Positions 47,237 to 56,546 are shown, counted from the first letter of the stretch. The stretch is 64,000 nucleotides of DNA from Gracilibacillus dipsosauri (GCF_003176895.1 NZ_QGTD01000008.1:1-64000), one strand, 5' to 3'. Translations and numbers: made by a program. The notes: a model not told the origin generated them from the sequence alone.

Positions 47237-47285
47237 TTGACAATCCAAAATATTCAATATTACAATTAAAGTGAGTAATCACTCA
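47237..47285 (+). promoter_or_regulatory. Promoter and TetR-type operator of the ABC operon
   Basis: TTGACA and TACAAT with 18-bp spacing, followed within 6 bases by TGAGTAATCACTCA, a dyad placed at the transcription start where a TetR-family repressor would block initiation. The operon ends with a TetR gene, so autoregulation is likely. Confidence 0.6.
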
Positions 47286-47308
47286 TTATATGATAAGAAG
47301 GTGAAAAT

Positions 47309-48025
47309 ATGAGTATTATACAAATTGATAATGTCTCCCATCAATTTGGTAAGGAAAAAGTATTGAAGGATGTTGATTTGAAAATAGAGAAAGGGAAAAT
47401 TTATGGTTTATTAGGACCCTCGGGTGCTGGTAAAACGACTCTTATTAATATGATTGTGGGCATGCTCAGGCCAACGAAAGGTACGATTATTGTTGACAAT
47501 ACAAAAGTTCCATCATTCAAGGTTCTTCACAAAATTGGTTTTATGGCACAATCTGATGCTCTATACCAAGAACTAACTGCATGGGAGAACATGGAGTTTA
47601 TTGGCTCAATCTATCAGGTAAAGAAAAAGATTTTACAAAAAAAAATGAAAGAAGCTGCTAGAGCTGTTAATTTGGAAAATCACCTTAAAAAGCCCATTTC
47701 TCAATTTTCAGGAGGGATGAAAAGACGTTTATCGCTAGCTATATCCCTGTTGCATGAGCCAAGAATATTATTATTAGATGAACCCACTGTTGGAATTGAT
47801 CCACTTTTACGTAAATCGATTTGGGATGAATTTCGCAAACTTCAACAAAATGGTGTTACGATCGTTGTGACGACACATGTGATGGATGAAGCAGATAAAT
47901 GTGATCAGCTTGCGCTATTGCGTGATGGCAGGATTGTAGCGAGTGGCACTCCTCTTGAATTAAAAAAACAATATCAAGTAGAAACAATTGAAGATGTCTT
48001 TCTAAAAGACGGGGGTGTACTCTAA
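47309..48025 (+). CDS. ABC exporter ATPase subunit
   Basis: A 238-aa ATP-binding protein of the drug/ABC-2 export class. Walker A GPSGAGKTT, Q-loop GFMAQSD, signature FSGGMKRR (in place of LSGGQ), Walker B ILLLDEPTVGID and switch H in VTTHVMDEAD. It pairs with the permease that overlaps its end. Substrate unknown; local TetR control suggests a toxic compound. Confidence 0.88.
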   Translation: MSIIQIDNVSHQFGKEKVLKDVDLKIEKGKIYGLLGPSGAGKTTLINMIVGMLRPTKGTIIVDNTKVPSFKVLHKIGFMAQSDALYQELTAWENMEFIGSIYQVKKKILQKKMKEAARAVNLENHLKKPISQFSGGMKRRLSLAISLLHEPRILLLDEPTVGIDPLLRKSIWDEFRKLQQNGVTIVVTTHVMDEADKCDQLALLRDGRIVASGTPLELKKQYQVETIEDVFLKDGGVL

Positions 48026-49049
48026 TGGCAGTAGAGCGATAGTAAAGCGAATTGTTAGTCAGTTTAAAAGAGATAAGCGTTCTTTAGCACTGATGCTATT
48101 AGCGCCAATGTTGTTACTTTTTCTTGTTTGGTTAGTTTTTAATGGTTCAGACTATAAACCATTAATAGGGTATGATAATTTACCTAATCCAATCATTGAA
48201 TCTATTAGTGATAATAGTGAGGAATTGTTAAAATTAGACCGAGAAGAAGCAATATCCTTAATGAAAAGCGAAGAGCTAGATGCATATATTAGCATGGAAA
48301 ATGAGCAACCAGCTATTTTATTAGAAGGCAGTGACTCGAATAAAAATAGTACAGTGATGCAAGTGGTCGAGGAAGCACTCCAATCAATGGATAATAACCA
48401 GAAAGGTACTGAGCCTAAGGTTGAATTCTTATATGGCTCAAGTGATTTAGGTTTATTTGACCGAGTTGGTCCAGTGTTAATTGGATTCTTTGTTTTTTTC
48501 TTTGTGTTTATTCTCGGTGGGATTTCGTTCTTAAGGGAGCGAACACAAGGAACATTAGTGAAGCTGTTATCGACACCTATTAAGCGATGGCAACTGGTTG
48601 TAGGTTATGTTGTAGGATTTGGTACTTTCACCATCCTGCAATCGATCTTGATTGTCCTTTTCTCCGTATATATATTAGATATGCATATGGTGGGATATGT
48701 ATGGGAGCTTTTAATTGTTACCATTTTACTTGCTATTACTGCTCTAACCCTAGCAATATTACTCTCTACTTTTGCAAACAATGAATTTCAAATCATGCAA
48801 TTTATTCCAATTGTAATTATTCCTCAGGTATTCTTCTCTGGCATCTTCAATTTGGACACATTGGATAAATGGATTCAAATATTAAGTAATTTCATGCCAT
48901 TAACTTACGGGGCAGATGCTTTGAGTGATATGATGATAAAGGGTTACCATTTACAGGATGTTTGGTTTAACATAGTTGTATTATGTGGATTTGCATTAGT
49001 CTTCTTTTTACTCAATATTGTTGTATTAAAAAAACATCGAACTTTATAG
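48015..49049 (+). CDS. ABC-2 type permease
   Basis: A 344-aa permease with one N-terminal membrane segment (about 24-43), a large extracytoplasmic domain (about 50-150) and five C-terminal segments, the DrrB/YhaP-like ABC-2 plan. SFLRERTQGTLVKLLSTPIKRWQL is the conserved cytosolic coupling region. GTG start overlaps the ATPase gene end by 11 bases, so translation is coupled. Forms the exporter with the preceding ATPase. Confidence 0.85.
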   Translation: MYSNGSRAIVKRIVSQFKRDKRSLALMLLAPMLLLFLVWLVFNGSDYKPLIGYDNLPNPIIESISDNSEELLKLDREEAISLMKSEELDAYISMENEQPAILLEGSDSNKNSTVMQVVEEALQSMDNNQKGTEPKVEFLYGSSDLGLFDRVGPVLIGFFVFFFVFILGGISFLRERTQGTLVKLLSTPIKRWQLVVGYVVGFGTFTILQSILIVLFSVYILDMHMVGYVWELLIVTILLAITALTLAILLSTFANNEFQIMQFIPIVIIPQVFFSGIFNLDTLDKWIQILSNFMPLTYGADALSDMMIKGYHLQDVWFNIVVLCGFALVFFLLNIVVLKKHRTL

Positions 49050-49059
49050 GGGTGCATAT

Positions 49060-49716
49060 ATGAATCAAGAACATTTATTTGAACAGATCTTGAAAATGGG
49101 TGATCAAGAGAAAAGGGTTACTGATAAACAAGCTAAAATTCTTCAAGCAGCAATCGAAATTTTTGCTAAAAAAGGCTTTGCATCTACGACAACAAGTGAA
49201 ATTGCTAAAAAAGCAGGTGTTGCAGAGGGAACCATTTTCCGGCATTACAAAACAAAAAAGGAACTACTTTATTCCATTATATCTCCCTTTGCAACAGAGC
49301 TTATTCTACCATTTTTCGCAGATCGATTTGTAAAGGAGGTTTTCGAAGCACCAACCAATCAAAGCTATGAAGAATTGTTAAAGCAATTAATCAGAAATCG
49401 CTTCAAATTTGTACAAAGTAATGTTGATTTAGTAAAAATAATTATTCAGGAAATGGCATTCCAGGAGGAAATCCAGCACTTTTTTCAGCAAACCTTTGTA
49501 GAAAAGGTATATCCAAAGTTTTCTAATTTCATTAAGGAATTTCAGAGAAGAGGAGAGATTTCAGCAGACTTTCCAATTAATACTGTATTACGTCTAACGA
49601 TAGCCTCTGTTGTTGGTTTCCTTTTTACTCGTTTTGTTGTTTTACCGGATGCTAATTGGAAGGATGAGGAGGAAATCGAGCATACGATTGCATTTATTCG
49701 AAAAGGACTAGCTTAA
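49060..49716 (+). CDS. TetR/AcrR family regulator
   Basis: A 218-aa repressor with an N-terminal helix-turn-helix (about 25-70: TTSEIAKKAGVAEGTIFRHY then KTKKEL) and a helical ligand domain. It lies 10 bases after the permease, so it is the third gene of the exporter operon and most likely binds the dyad at that operon's promoter. Confidence 0.88.
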   Translation: MNQEHLFEQILKMGDQEKRVTDKQAKILQAAIEIFAKKGFASTTTSEIAKKAGVAEGTIFRHYKTKKELLYSIISPFATELILPFFADRFVKEVFEAPTNQSYEELLKQLIRNRFKFVQSNVDLVKIIIQEMAFQEEIQHFFQQTFVEKVYPKFSNFIKEFQRRGEISADFPINTVLRLTIASVVGFLFTRFVVLPDANWKDEEEIEHTIAFIRKGLA

Positions 49717-49803
49717 TCGAAGGATTTTTGTTGATAAAATCTCAATGATAAGTAATGGAAGAATACATTCGCGAAATATTGCCCTATTTAGACGTTTGTA
49801 GAG

Positions 49804-49832
49804 CACACCTTCTCTCTCGTGAACATATGATA
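49804..49832 (+). promoter_or_regulatory. Mother-cell sporulation promoter of gerE
   Basis: CACACC, 14-15 bases, then CATATGATA, which fits the late mother-cell sigma consensus (mACm, CATAnnnTA). gerE of B. subtilis is read by that factor. Confidence 0.6.
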
Positions 49833-49893
49833 CAGTGACTAAGTAATACCCTCTTATTACAATGCCCTAAAGTTAGCAAGGAGGGGTTCACAT

Positions 49894-50118
49894 TTGAAAG
49901 ACAATGACTACAAGCCGAAGCAATTACTAACAAAAAGGGAAAGAGAAGTATTCGAATTACTAGTACAAGACAAAACAACAAAGGAAATCGCCCAAGAACT
50001 GTTTATCTCCCAAAAAACAGTTAGGAATCATATCTCAAACGCAATGCAGAAGCTGGGTGTAAAGGGGCGCTCACAAGCTGTGGTGGAATTGTTGCGCATG
50101 GGCGAGCTAGAGCTTTAA
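49894..50118 (+). CDS. gerE: Spore germination/coat regulator GerE
   Basis: Late mother-cell LuxR-type DNA-binding protein controlling coat genes; 74 aa, the B. subtilis length, with nearly identical core LLTKREREVFELLVQDKTTK and helix-turn-helix ELFISQKTVRNHISNAMQKL. TTG start after AAGGAGGGG. In this organism it is a candidate regulator of the spore-surface locus about 5 kb downstream. Confidence 0.97.
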   Translation: MKDNDYKPKQLLTKREREVFELLVQDKTTKEIAQELFISQKTVRNHISNAMQKLGVKGRSQAVVELLRMGELEL

Positions 50119-50130
50119 TGGAATGATCGA

Positions 50131-50171
50131 AAACCAGTTATTCACTTGAAAAAGGAATAACTGGTTTTTCT
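50131..50171 (+). terminator. Terminator of gerE
   Basis: AAACCAGTTATTC pairs with GAATAACTGGTTT and ends TTTCTG. Confidence 0.85.
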
Positions 50172-50304
50172 GTTAGGTTAAAAGCGGAAATAATAAAAAG
50201 TGATTTATTGCTATGAACATCAAAAAGGCATCTGTTACTGGTTGGATTAAGTAATGAATACCCGTAATCAGTTAATTCCTAAACCATGAGAATGACAGGT
50301 TTGT

Positions 50305-50946
50305 CTAACGATTTTTCAATAACTGTACAATCTCAACCGTATCCATAAGATTTACTCCAATATTTCTCATTTCATCTATACCTCGTTCATATGTCTGAGA
50401 AATTGCATCCTTTGCCATCACAATTCGAAAGTCCCTTTCGCTTGCTTGGTAAATGGTAGTTCTAGGACAGTTTGGGAAATTACATCCACTAATAATAATG
50501 GTATCAATATTTTGAGTGCGTAAAAATTTCTCTAGATTCGTTCTATAAAAAGCACCCCAACGAGATTTATACATAATCCATTCCACATTAGCAATCTCTT
50601 GAAAATTCCCTCTTAGCAATTGATCAGGGCATAATCTAGTTTCATTGTTTGGTTTAATTTCATCAACTAATTCTGCCCCCTGTGTATGAGGAACCGCTAT
50701 ACGGAAACCTTTTTCTACCGCTTCTCTGCGACAAATGTCAACATTGGAGCCATCCGCTTTATAAAGGCGAATTATATGAAGAATTGGTAAGTTGTTTTGT
50801 CTGAACACTTGTAATAATTCCCTAATTTTAGATGTAACTTCCCATGTGCCATCAATTCGGGCAGGGGCATCAGGTAACACAAAATCATTTTGAGTATCAA
50901 TCGTCATTAATATCGCATTGCTCCAATTTGGACTTGTGTAATTCAT
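50305..50946 (-). CDS. Isochorismatase-like cysteine hydrolase
   Basis: A 213-aa hydrolase of the isochorismatase/nicotinamidase fold. The catalytic Asp is in TIDTQNDF, Lys in YKSRWGAF and Cys in SGCNFPNCPRTTI, so the triad is complete. Relatives cleave amides or vinyl ethers; the substrate is unknown. It lies 20 bases after the beta-propeller gene on the same strand. Confidence 0.82.
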   Translation of the reverse strand: MNYTSPNWSNAILMTIDTQNDFVLPDAPARIDGTWEVTSKIRELLQVFRQNNLPILHIIRLYKADGSNVDICRREAVEKGFRIAVPHTQGAELVDEIKPNNETRLCPDQLLRGNFQEIANVEWIMYKSRWGAFYRTNLEKFLRTQNIDTIIISGCNFPNCPRTTIYQASERDFRIVMAKDAISQTYERGIDEMRNIGVNLMDTVEIVQLLKNR

Positions 50947-50965
50947 TCATAGCACCTCTTTATCA

Positions 50966-52273
50966 TCATTTAACAATTCGCTTATAAATAAATATAAATA
51001 TGATCGCAACAATAGAACAGCCAAAGATCGCTCCAGCTAACATTCCGATGCCTATACCGTACCAAGGATTTATCGTTACAGCTACCGCAATACTCGACAT
51101 AAAGATAATCACAGCAATAGAAAAGCTAATGATTGAAGGAAGATAAACTTTGCTCGTATGGTAATGTTGAAAGAATATACTTAGTAAAATCACCAATAAA
51201 ATATAGAGACATGCAATCGTAAAGCCGTTTATTGTTTGATCAATTAAATGGATCAAACGAATGCTATGTGCTGTCTTAGGAGCATCGAGCTGAATCGTTT
51301 CCAACTTCTGTGTCACTAAATCGATTGTCTTTAACGTAAACTTATCCGGTTCTTTTGGCCAGTTCGTACTTTCTAGAAAAGCAACTTTTTTACCTTTATG
51401 AAAAAATTCGATAGAAGTAACTGCTTTTCTGAAATTAGTCAATTTTTCTATTTTGTTTGAAGCCAAATCTAGAATATATAATTCATATTCAAAAAATGAT
51501 TGAGATTCTTGTGAGACGTCTGTAAACGCCAAATGTTTTTCTTCTAAGGACAATTCCGCTTCATAAAAAGAGTAGGTATTAGCGAATTCCTTAGGAAGAA
51601 AAGATGGTTCCGTAGTTCGTGTTTTGTCTTCAATGGAATAGGCATAAATTCGTTCCTTCTCCCCATCAACTTCGTTATAATAAATTGTCTTTCCATCTGG
51701 AGATAGGAAAAGGTGATTCATCGAAAAGTGATCAGCATCCGTCAATTTTGTTATTTGTCCTCCAGCTGTTTCAATAGAGAAAAGATCAAATCCCTCTTTA
51801 GAGTTCTCACCTTTTTTAAACTCTTCCGCCTCGACGGCAACAAAATAGATATTATCCCCATCACGTGAAAAAATCGCATCTTTGACGTGTAGCTCTTCAT
51901 CTGTTAATTCCCTATCTTTGCTTTTATTTAGTGTAATCGTTCGAAGTGATTGAATGCCTTCTTGATCCTCACTTAAATAGACAATTTTGTCACCACTGGG
52001 TGAGAACTTAGGCGAACGATGCTGTAGATTAGTGGGGTTAGTTATTTTTTGAACATTGGTACCATCAGGATTCGCCATATAAATCGATTCTTTGCCGTTT
52101 TCATAGTAGGAAAATGTTAGTTTTGAATCGTCAAAAGAAAGACTAATACTTTCTCCCAGTCCAGTATAATAACGATGAGGGTCATCGCCTAACAAGAAAG
52201 AATAGAGGATCATTCCAGATAATAATAAGATGGTCACACCAATTGTTACAAAGAGCATGCGTTTTCGTTTCAT
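50966..52273 (-). CDS. Membrane-anchored TolB-like beta-propeller protein
   Basis: A 435-aa protein: an N-terminal membrane helix (about 7-28), an extracytoplasmic domain with repeated SPDGK-type blades (LSFDDSKLTFSYY, FSPSGDKIVYLS, FSRDGDNIYFV, LSPDGKTIYYN), and three C-terminal membrane segments. It resembles TolB/WD40-like PD40 repeats fused to a membrane module. Start chosen 7 bases after GAGGGA; an ATG five codons upstream is inside that site. Function unknown, perhaps a periplasm-facing sensor or scaffold. Confidence 0.7.
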   Translation of the reverse strand: MKRKRMLFVTIGVTILLLSGMILYSFLLGDDPHRYYTGLGESISLSFDDSKLTFSYYENGKESIYMANPDGTNVQKITNPTNLQHRSPKFSPSGDKIVYLSEDQEGIQSLRTITLNKSKDRELTDEELHVKDAIFSRDGDNIYFVAVEAEEFKKGENSKEGFDLFSIETAGGQITKLTDADHFSMNHLFLSPDGKTIYYNEVDGEKERIYAYSIEDKTRTTEPSFLPKEFANTYSFYEAELSLEEKHLAFTDVSQESQSFFEYELYILDLASNKIEKLTNFRKAVTSIEFFHKGKKVAFLESTNWPKEPDKFTLKTIDLVTQKLETIQLDAPKTAHSIRLIHLIDQTINGFTIACLYILLVILLSIFFQHYHTSKVYLPSIISFSIAVIIFMSSIAVAVTINPWYGIGIGMLAGAIFGCSIVAIIFIFIYKRIVK

Positions 52274-52442
52274 ACAGAAATCCCTCATTCTACAATTTGA
52301 ATATTATAGATATTACACCTAATTATACCAAATAGAACAATTGTTATCAGAAATTTTATGAAGGTTATCCATTACTATCATTTGATAATGTTACATAACC
52401 TTGTTAAAATTAATATTAAGTAACAATTAAAGAGGCGATTAA

Positions 52443-52997
52443 ATGGAATTTGTTCATCCGATCAAGGACATCCATCAAATTAACAGAATGAAGAAGCTCT
52501 TAATTCAGCAATCGAAAAGGGATTATGCTTTTTTTGTTGTTGGAATTAACACTGGGCTTAGATTGAATGACCTTCTACATCTCAAAGTAAAACATGTTTG
52601 GAATGGACAAACGTTTTATGATTTTCTCCATGTTGATAATATTGATCCACCATATTTTTTAAACGATAATGCTAAAAAGGCACTCAAGGACTATATTTTT
52701 AGCAATCATGATATGGAACCAGATCACTACCTGTTCAAATCACAAAAAGGCAATCTCCCCATTACCCGTCAACAAGCCTATCGAATTATAAACAAAAAGG
52801 CACAAGAAATTGGTTTAACTGGTAAGGTTGGCACACATACTCTAAGAAAAACCTTCGGCTATCATGCTTATAAAAAAGGTGTTGCCATATCTTTATTGCA
52901 AAAAATATTTCATCATTCTACAGCAAGTGAAACGTTGCACTATTTAGATATTCAAAACGATAACGATACAGTTATCATGATTGATGTAAACTTGTAG
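52443..52997 (+). CDS. Minimal tyrosine recombinase
   Basis: A 184-aa protein made almost only of the catalytic domain of tyrosine recombinases. The nucleophile set is present: Arg in GLRLNDLL, HTLRKTF, His in FHHSTASET and Tyr in LHYLDI. The N-terminal core-binding domain is missing. It has an AAGAGGCG ribosome site and continues closely into the antiporter gene. No att-like repeats were seen beside it. It could be a domesticated recombinase or a remnant of an element. Confidence 0.8.
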   Translation: MEFVHPIKDIHQINRMKKLLIQQSKRDYAFFVVGINTGLRLNDLLHLKVKHVWNGQTFYDFLHVDNIDPPYFLNDNAKKALKDYIFSNHDMEPDHYLFKSQKGNLPITRQQAYRIINKKAQEIGLTGKVGTHTLRKTFGYHAYKKGVAISLLQKIFHHSTASETLHYLDIQNDNDTVIMIDVNL

Positions 52998-53014
52998 GAA
53001 AGGAAAGTGAATCT

Positions 53015-54481
53015 ATGGATCATTTGATACTATCATCTGAACACTTTATTTTTGTTGTAGCATTATTATTAATCATTGGTGTGTTGGCCACAAAAATTTC
53101 AACAAAATTAGGCGTTCCAGCTCTCATATTGTTTATCATTGTTGGTATGTTAAGCGGAAGTGAAGGCTTAGGGTTTATTTATTTTGACAACGCCAAAGTA
53201 GCTCAATTAATCGGTGTTATTGCCCTTGTTATTATTCTATTCGAAGGAGGACTTCAGACCAAATTCTCCACTGTTAAATCTGTCGCAAAGCCCGCACTAT
53301 CTCTTGCAACAATAGGAGTACTACTCACTACCTCCATCGTTGCCGTTGCAGCAAAACTAATCATGGATATTAGCTGGTTTGAAGCATTTCTATTTGGTTC
53401 CATTGTCGGATCTACAGATGCAGCAGCGGTATTTTCTGTATTAAAAGGTCAAAATATTAAGGAAAGATTAGGGGCCACTCTCGAAGTGGAGTCTGGTTCA
53501 AATGATCCAATGGCCGTGTTTTTGACGGTATCGTTCATTGAAATCTTAACTATCGATGATCCATCCTATATTATGATGATCGGATCATTCTTTTGGCAGA
53601 TGGGAATGGGTTTATTAATTGGTTGGATCTTAGGGAAACTTGCAGTAAATGCTATTAATCGCGTAAATCTGGACTCTAGTGGGTTATATCCTGTTTTTGC
53701 TGTTTCATTTGCCTTATTGGCTTATAGTATTACCGACTTTATCGGAGCAAGTGGCTTATTGGCTGTCTACCTATCTGCAATGATTATCGGAAATACAGAT
53801 TTAACTTATCGCTATTCTATTTTAAAGTTCAATGAAGGTTTTGCTTGGATAATGCAAATCCTAATGTTTGTCATTTTAGGTCTTTTAGTATTTCCTTCTC
53901 AGTTATTTACCTTAGATGTGATCTGGAAAGGTCTTATTCTTGCGGGAACTTTGATTTTGGTTGCACGACCTATTGCAGTGCTATTATCCATTACTAAAAT
54001 GGGTTTTAAATGGCGAGAAAAGCTATTCCTGTCTTGGGCAGGACTACGAGGTGCTGTTCCAATCGTACTGGCCACCTTCCCGATGATTGCAGAAGTTGAA
54101 AATAGTCAAATGATCTTCAATGTCGTATTCTTCGTTGTGATGACTTCGACTTTATTGCAAGGTTCTACGATTTCTACCTTTGCTGAGAAATTAAAGCTAA
54201 CTGGTCCAACTAAAGTAGAACCAAGTCACACCTTAGAGCTTGTCTCTATAGGAAAAGCAAATGCCGAAATAATTGAATATGTAGTAAATGAAGAATCTTT
54301 TGTAAAGGGAAGTAGAATAAAAGAAATAGATTTTCCAGATGATGTATTAATTAATGCAATTATCCGAGAGGAAGATTTGATAACACCTTCAGGAGATTCA
54401 CAAATCGAGGTCGGCGATATATTATATATTTTAACTTCCAAAAGAAGTAAAAAAGCACTGAACAAGTTACTAAAAGTATAG
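53015..54481 (+). CDS. Cation/proton antiporter (NhaP2/CvrA type)
   Basis: CPA1 antiporter of 488 aa with about 12 membrane segments. SIVGSTDAAAVFSVL and ESGSNDPMAVF carry the conserved acidic transport residues; WAGLRGAVPIVLATFP is the other signature. A C-terminal cytosolic TrkA-C-like domain (about 405-488) fits K+/H+ antiporters regulated by ligands. Useful for pH and salt homeostasis in a halotolerant cell. Confidence 0.85.
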   Translation: MDHLILSSEHFIFVVALLLIIGVLATKISTKLGVPALILFIIVGMLSGSEGLGFIYFDNAKVAQLIGVIALVIILFEGGLQTKFSTVKSVAKPALSLATIGVLLTTSIVAVAAKLIMDISWFEAFLFGSIVGSTDAAAVFSVLKGQNIKERLGATLEVESGSNDPMAVFLTVSFIEILTIDDPSYIMMIGSFFWQMGMGLLIGWILGKLAVNAINRVNLDSSGLYPVFAVSFALLAYSITDFIGASGLLAVYLSAMIIGNTDLTYRYSILKFNEGFAWIMQILMFVILGLLVFPSQLFTLDVIWKGLILAGTLILVARPIAVLLSITKMGFKWREKLFLSWAGLRGAVPIVLATFPMIAEVENSQMIFNVVFFVVMTSTLLQGSTISTFAEKLKLTGPTKVEPSHTLELVSIGKANAEIIEYVVNEESFVKGSRIKEIDFPDDVLINAIIREEDLITPSGDSQIEVGDILYILTSKRSKKALNKLLKV

Positions 54482-54498
54482 CGGTATGGAGTGATTTG

Positions 54499-55230
54499 AT
54501 GGAGGAAAATTCTTTTTATAATAAAGTTGGTAAGATAAACGGCTGGAATTTTGATCATCTTCAAGTAACAACTGAAGGGATAGCTAAGGAGATTAGTCAA
54601 GAGGTTTATCAGTTATGTTCCCCAACAGATATTGTGCTGGATATCGGAACAGGGGGTGGGGAGAGGCTGCTAAACCTAGCTGATTCTGTTCTATTAGCAG
54701 TAGGGATAGATCTATCACAAGAAATGATCAAAAAAGCCCAAAATAATTGTACTATTCAAAATGTACGTTTTGCTGAAATGCCGGCAGACAATTTATTATT
54801 TCCAGATCAGTTTTTTGATGTCATCACTTGTCGCCATGCACCATTTTTTGCGAAAGAGGTAGAGAGAGTATTAAAGCAAGGTGGGACATTTTTAACGCAA
54901 CAAGTTAGTGAAGGAGATAAAATAAATTTAAAACAAGCATTCGGACGTGGTCAAGCCTTCGAAATTGCCGATGGTACGTTAAAAGAGAGGTATAGGTCCG
55001 CAGTAGAGGATGCCGGTTTTGATCAAATTCAAGTCCATGATATAGAAGAAGTAGAATATTATCAACGTCCAGAGGATTTAATTTTTTTATTAAAGCATAC
55101 CCCTATCATCCCGAATTTCGGTGAACAAGAGGATGACTGGATAATATTGGAAAAATTTATAACTGAACACCAAACAGAACAAGGAATTAAGACGAATACA
55201 AAAAAATTCCTAATAGTGGCTAGAAAATAA
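54499..55230 (+). CDS. SAM-dependent methyltransferase
   Basis: Class I methyltransferase, 243 aa. SAM motif I is VLDIGTGGGERL, motif II GIDLSQEM, and VITCRHAPFFAKEVERVLK follows as the post-core. The rest resembles small UbiE/YcgJ-like enzymes; the acceptor is unknown. The ATG has GGAGTG about 8 bases upstream; a TTG just before is less likely. Confidence 0.78.
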   Translation: MEENSFYNKVGKINGWNFDHLQVTTEGIAKEISQEVYQLCSPTDIVLDIGTGGGERLLNLADSVLLAVGIDLSQEMIKKAQNNCTIQNVRFAEMPADNLLFPDQFFDVITCRHAPFFAKEVERVLKQGGTFLTQQVSEGDKINLKQAFGRGQAFEIADGTLKERYRSAVEDAGFDQIQVHDIEEVEYYQRPEDLIFLLKHTPIIPNFGEQEDDWIILEKFITEHQTEQGIKTNTKKFLIVARK

Positions 55231-55244
55231 TGTCCGTCAAGACC

Positions 55245-55340
55245 ATATATCTTGGTAAAAGTCCAATGTAAAAGCATTATTGCCAAGATAAAAGGATATA
55301 TCTAGGTAAAAGCCCAAGGTGATATCAAGATAAAATAAAG
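55245..55340. repeat. 51-bp imperfect tandem repeat with dyad
   Basis: ATATATCTTGGTAAAAG and ATATATCTAGGTAAAAG begin 51 bp apart. In the first copy TATCTTGG faces CCAAGATA, an 8-bp perfect hairpin; the second copy has decayed arms (TATCTAGG). The period and hairpin plan are the same as in the array at the start of the window, though the bases differ. Confidence 0.65.
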
Positions 55341-55434
55341 CATGGAGGTAATCACACAAGCCAGTAACTATTTTTTTATCATCAATCAGCTTTAATCTAT
55401 ATATATGGCTTAGCAATTACCTGTACTAAGGAGC

Positions 55435-56517
55435 TTATGTTTTTTTCCACAAGGATTTAGCGAGAAGCCATGTCTTTTTAAGACCGGTTGGTTCTTCTAC
55501 GGCTTTTTCTAGCACCTCATGGTTTGGCTCTAATTCATTTGACGCTATTGTGCTGTCATTTTTAGGATCTTCGCTTTTATGGTCTATTATTGTGGGCGAG
55601 TTAGTAGCTTCTTGATCCGAGAATGTACTCTCTTGATTAGAAGCTTCTACTGCTATCTCCTCTTGTTTTAAAATTGGTTCGTTTTCTCCTTTTACATCAA
55701 CGTTTGGTTGTTGAGCTTTCTTTATTTGCTCCTCCATTAATTCCTCTTTAACTGGAGTATTTTCCGCCTTTTGCATCTCTTCTTTTTCTTTTGATTTGGC
55801 AGTCTTTGTATTTGTTATAATAACTTTGTTTAATTCAAATTCTCTTGTTCGGAATGTCTTTTTTCCTTTACTAATAGTAATTGTTCCTCGTTTATTGTTG
55901 TTCTCTACAGAGGAGGAGTTAGATTGACTTGCTGAATTTGTGGTTGTATGGTGGTTTTTCGGTAGTTGAGTGGAAGAGGGAGTTGGTTGATGGATCGTCT
56001 TCAGCATTTGTTGTAACCTACGATATTCTGATTTTTGATTTGTCGCTTTTGACTGGATTCCGCTGTTTTTTTGTCGCTGTTCGATTGCCTTTTGGTAAGC
56101 TTCTCTTTGCTCTGCTAGTTGTTTTTTGACTTTAGCTAATTCCTCATCTGTTTTGTGAAGGACAAGATCCATTTTTTGTACAAGATCAGATGTACGTAAT
56201 TCATTTACACGACCTTTGATTAATGAGATGTCTTTCTTTAATTGATTGATAGAATGATTGATTGTACGAATTTCTCCTGATATTTTCTGTTCTTGCTTTT
56301 CATAGTTATCGATTTGCCGCTGATATGAATTTTCCATTGCTATCATTTCTCCTTTTAGCTTAGAAAATTTCCTTTTTAATAAGATTAACTCTCTTTGTGA
56401 CTTTAGAAACGTTTTACTGTCTTCCGAATTTATAACATCAAATGTGTGCTTATAAACCTCTAAATCACGCTTTATTTTATCAATATCTTCCGTTTTGTAC
56501 AGCCTATATTGATACAT
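55435..56517 (-). CDS. Coiled-coil protein A, predicted spore-surface component
   Basis: A 360-aa protein without signal peptide. Residues about 35-150 are long heptad-rich coiled coil; the middle is Ser/Asn/Thr-rich, the C-terminal third Glu/Lys-rich and low in complexity, ending in a Trp/Lys segment. Its core (INQLKKD to LLHKTDEEL to KSEYRRLQQMLKTIH) aligns with coiled-coil protein B at 60.2 kb, so the two are paralogues. It is divergent from KVYDW protein A. A CACG-15-AATATTATA promoter suggests late mother-cell expression. No known family recognised. Confidence 0.7.
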   Translation of the reverse strand: MYQYRLYKTEDIDKIKRDLEVYKHTFDVINSEDSKTFLKSQRELILLKRKFSKLKGEMIAMENSYQRQIDNYEKQEQKISGEIRTINHSINQLKKDISLIKGRVNELRTSDLVQKMDLVLHKTDEELAKVKKQLAEQREAYQKAIEQRQKNSGIQSKATNQKSEYRRLQQMLKTIHQPTPSSTQLPKNHHTTTNSASQSNSSSVENNNKRGTITISKGKKTFRTREFELNKVIITNTKTAKSKEKEEMQKAENTPVKEELMEEQIKKAQQPNVDVKGENEPILKQEEIAVEASNQESTFSDQEATNSPTIIDHKSEDPKNDSTIASNELEPNHEVLEKAVEEPTGLKKTWLLAKSLWKKT

Positions 56518-56546
56518 GACGATTCACCCTTTTTATAGCACATTAA

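Noticed and set aside
52443-54481. Mobile element carrying the recombinase and antiporter
   Set aside because: No direct or inverted boundaries, tRNA target or other mobile genes were found; composition equals the surroundings.
55929-56129. Plus-strand 66-aa frame inside coiled-coil gene A
   Set aside because: Shadow of a low-complexity minus-strand gene; no ribosome site.
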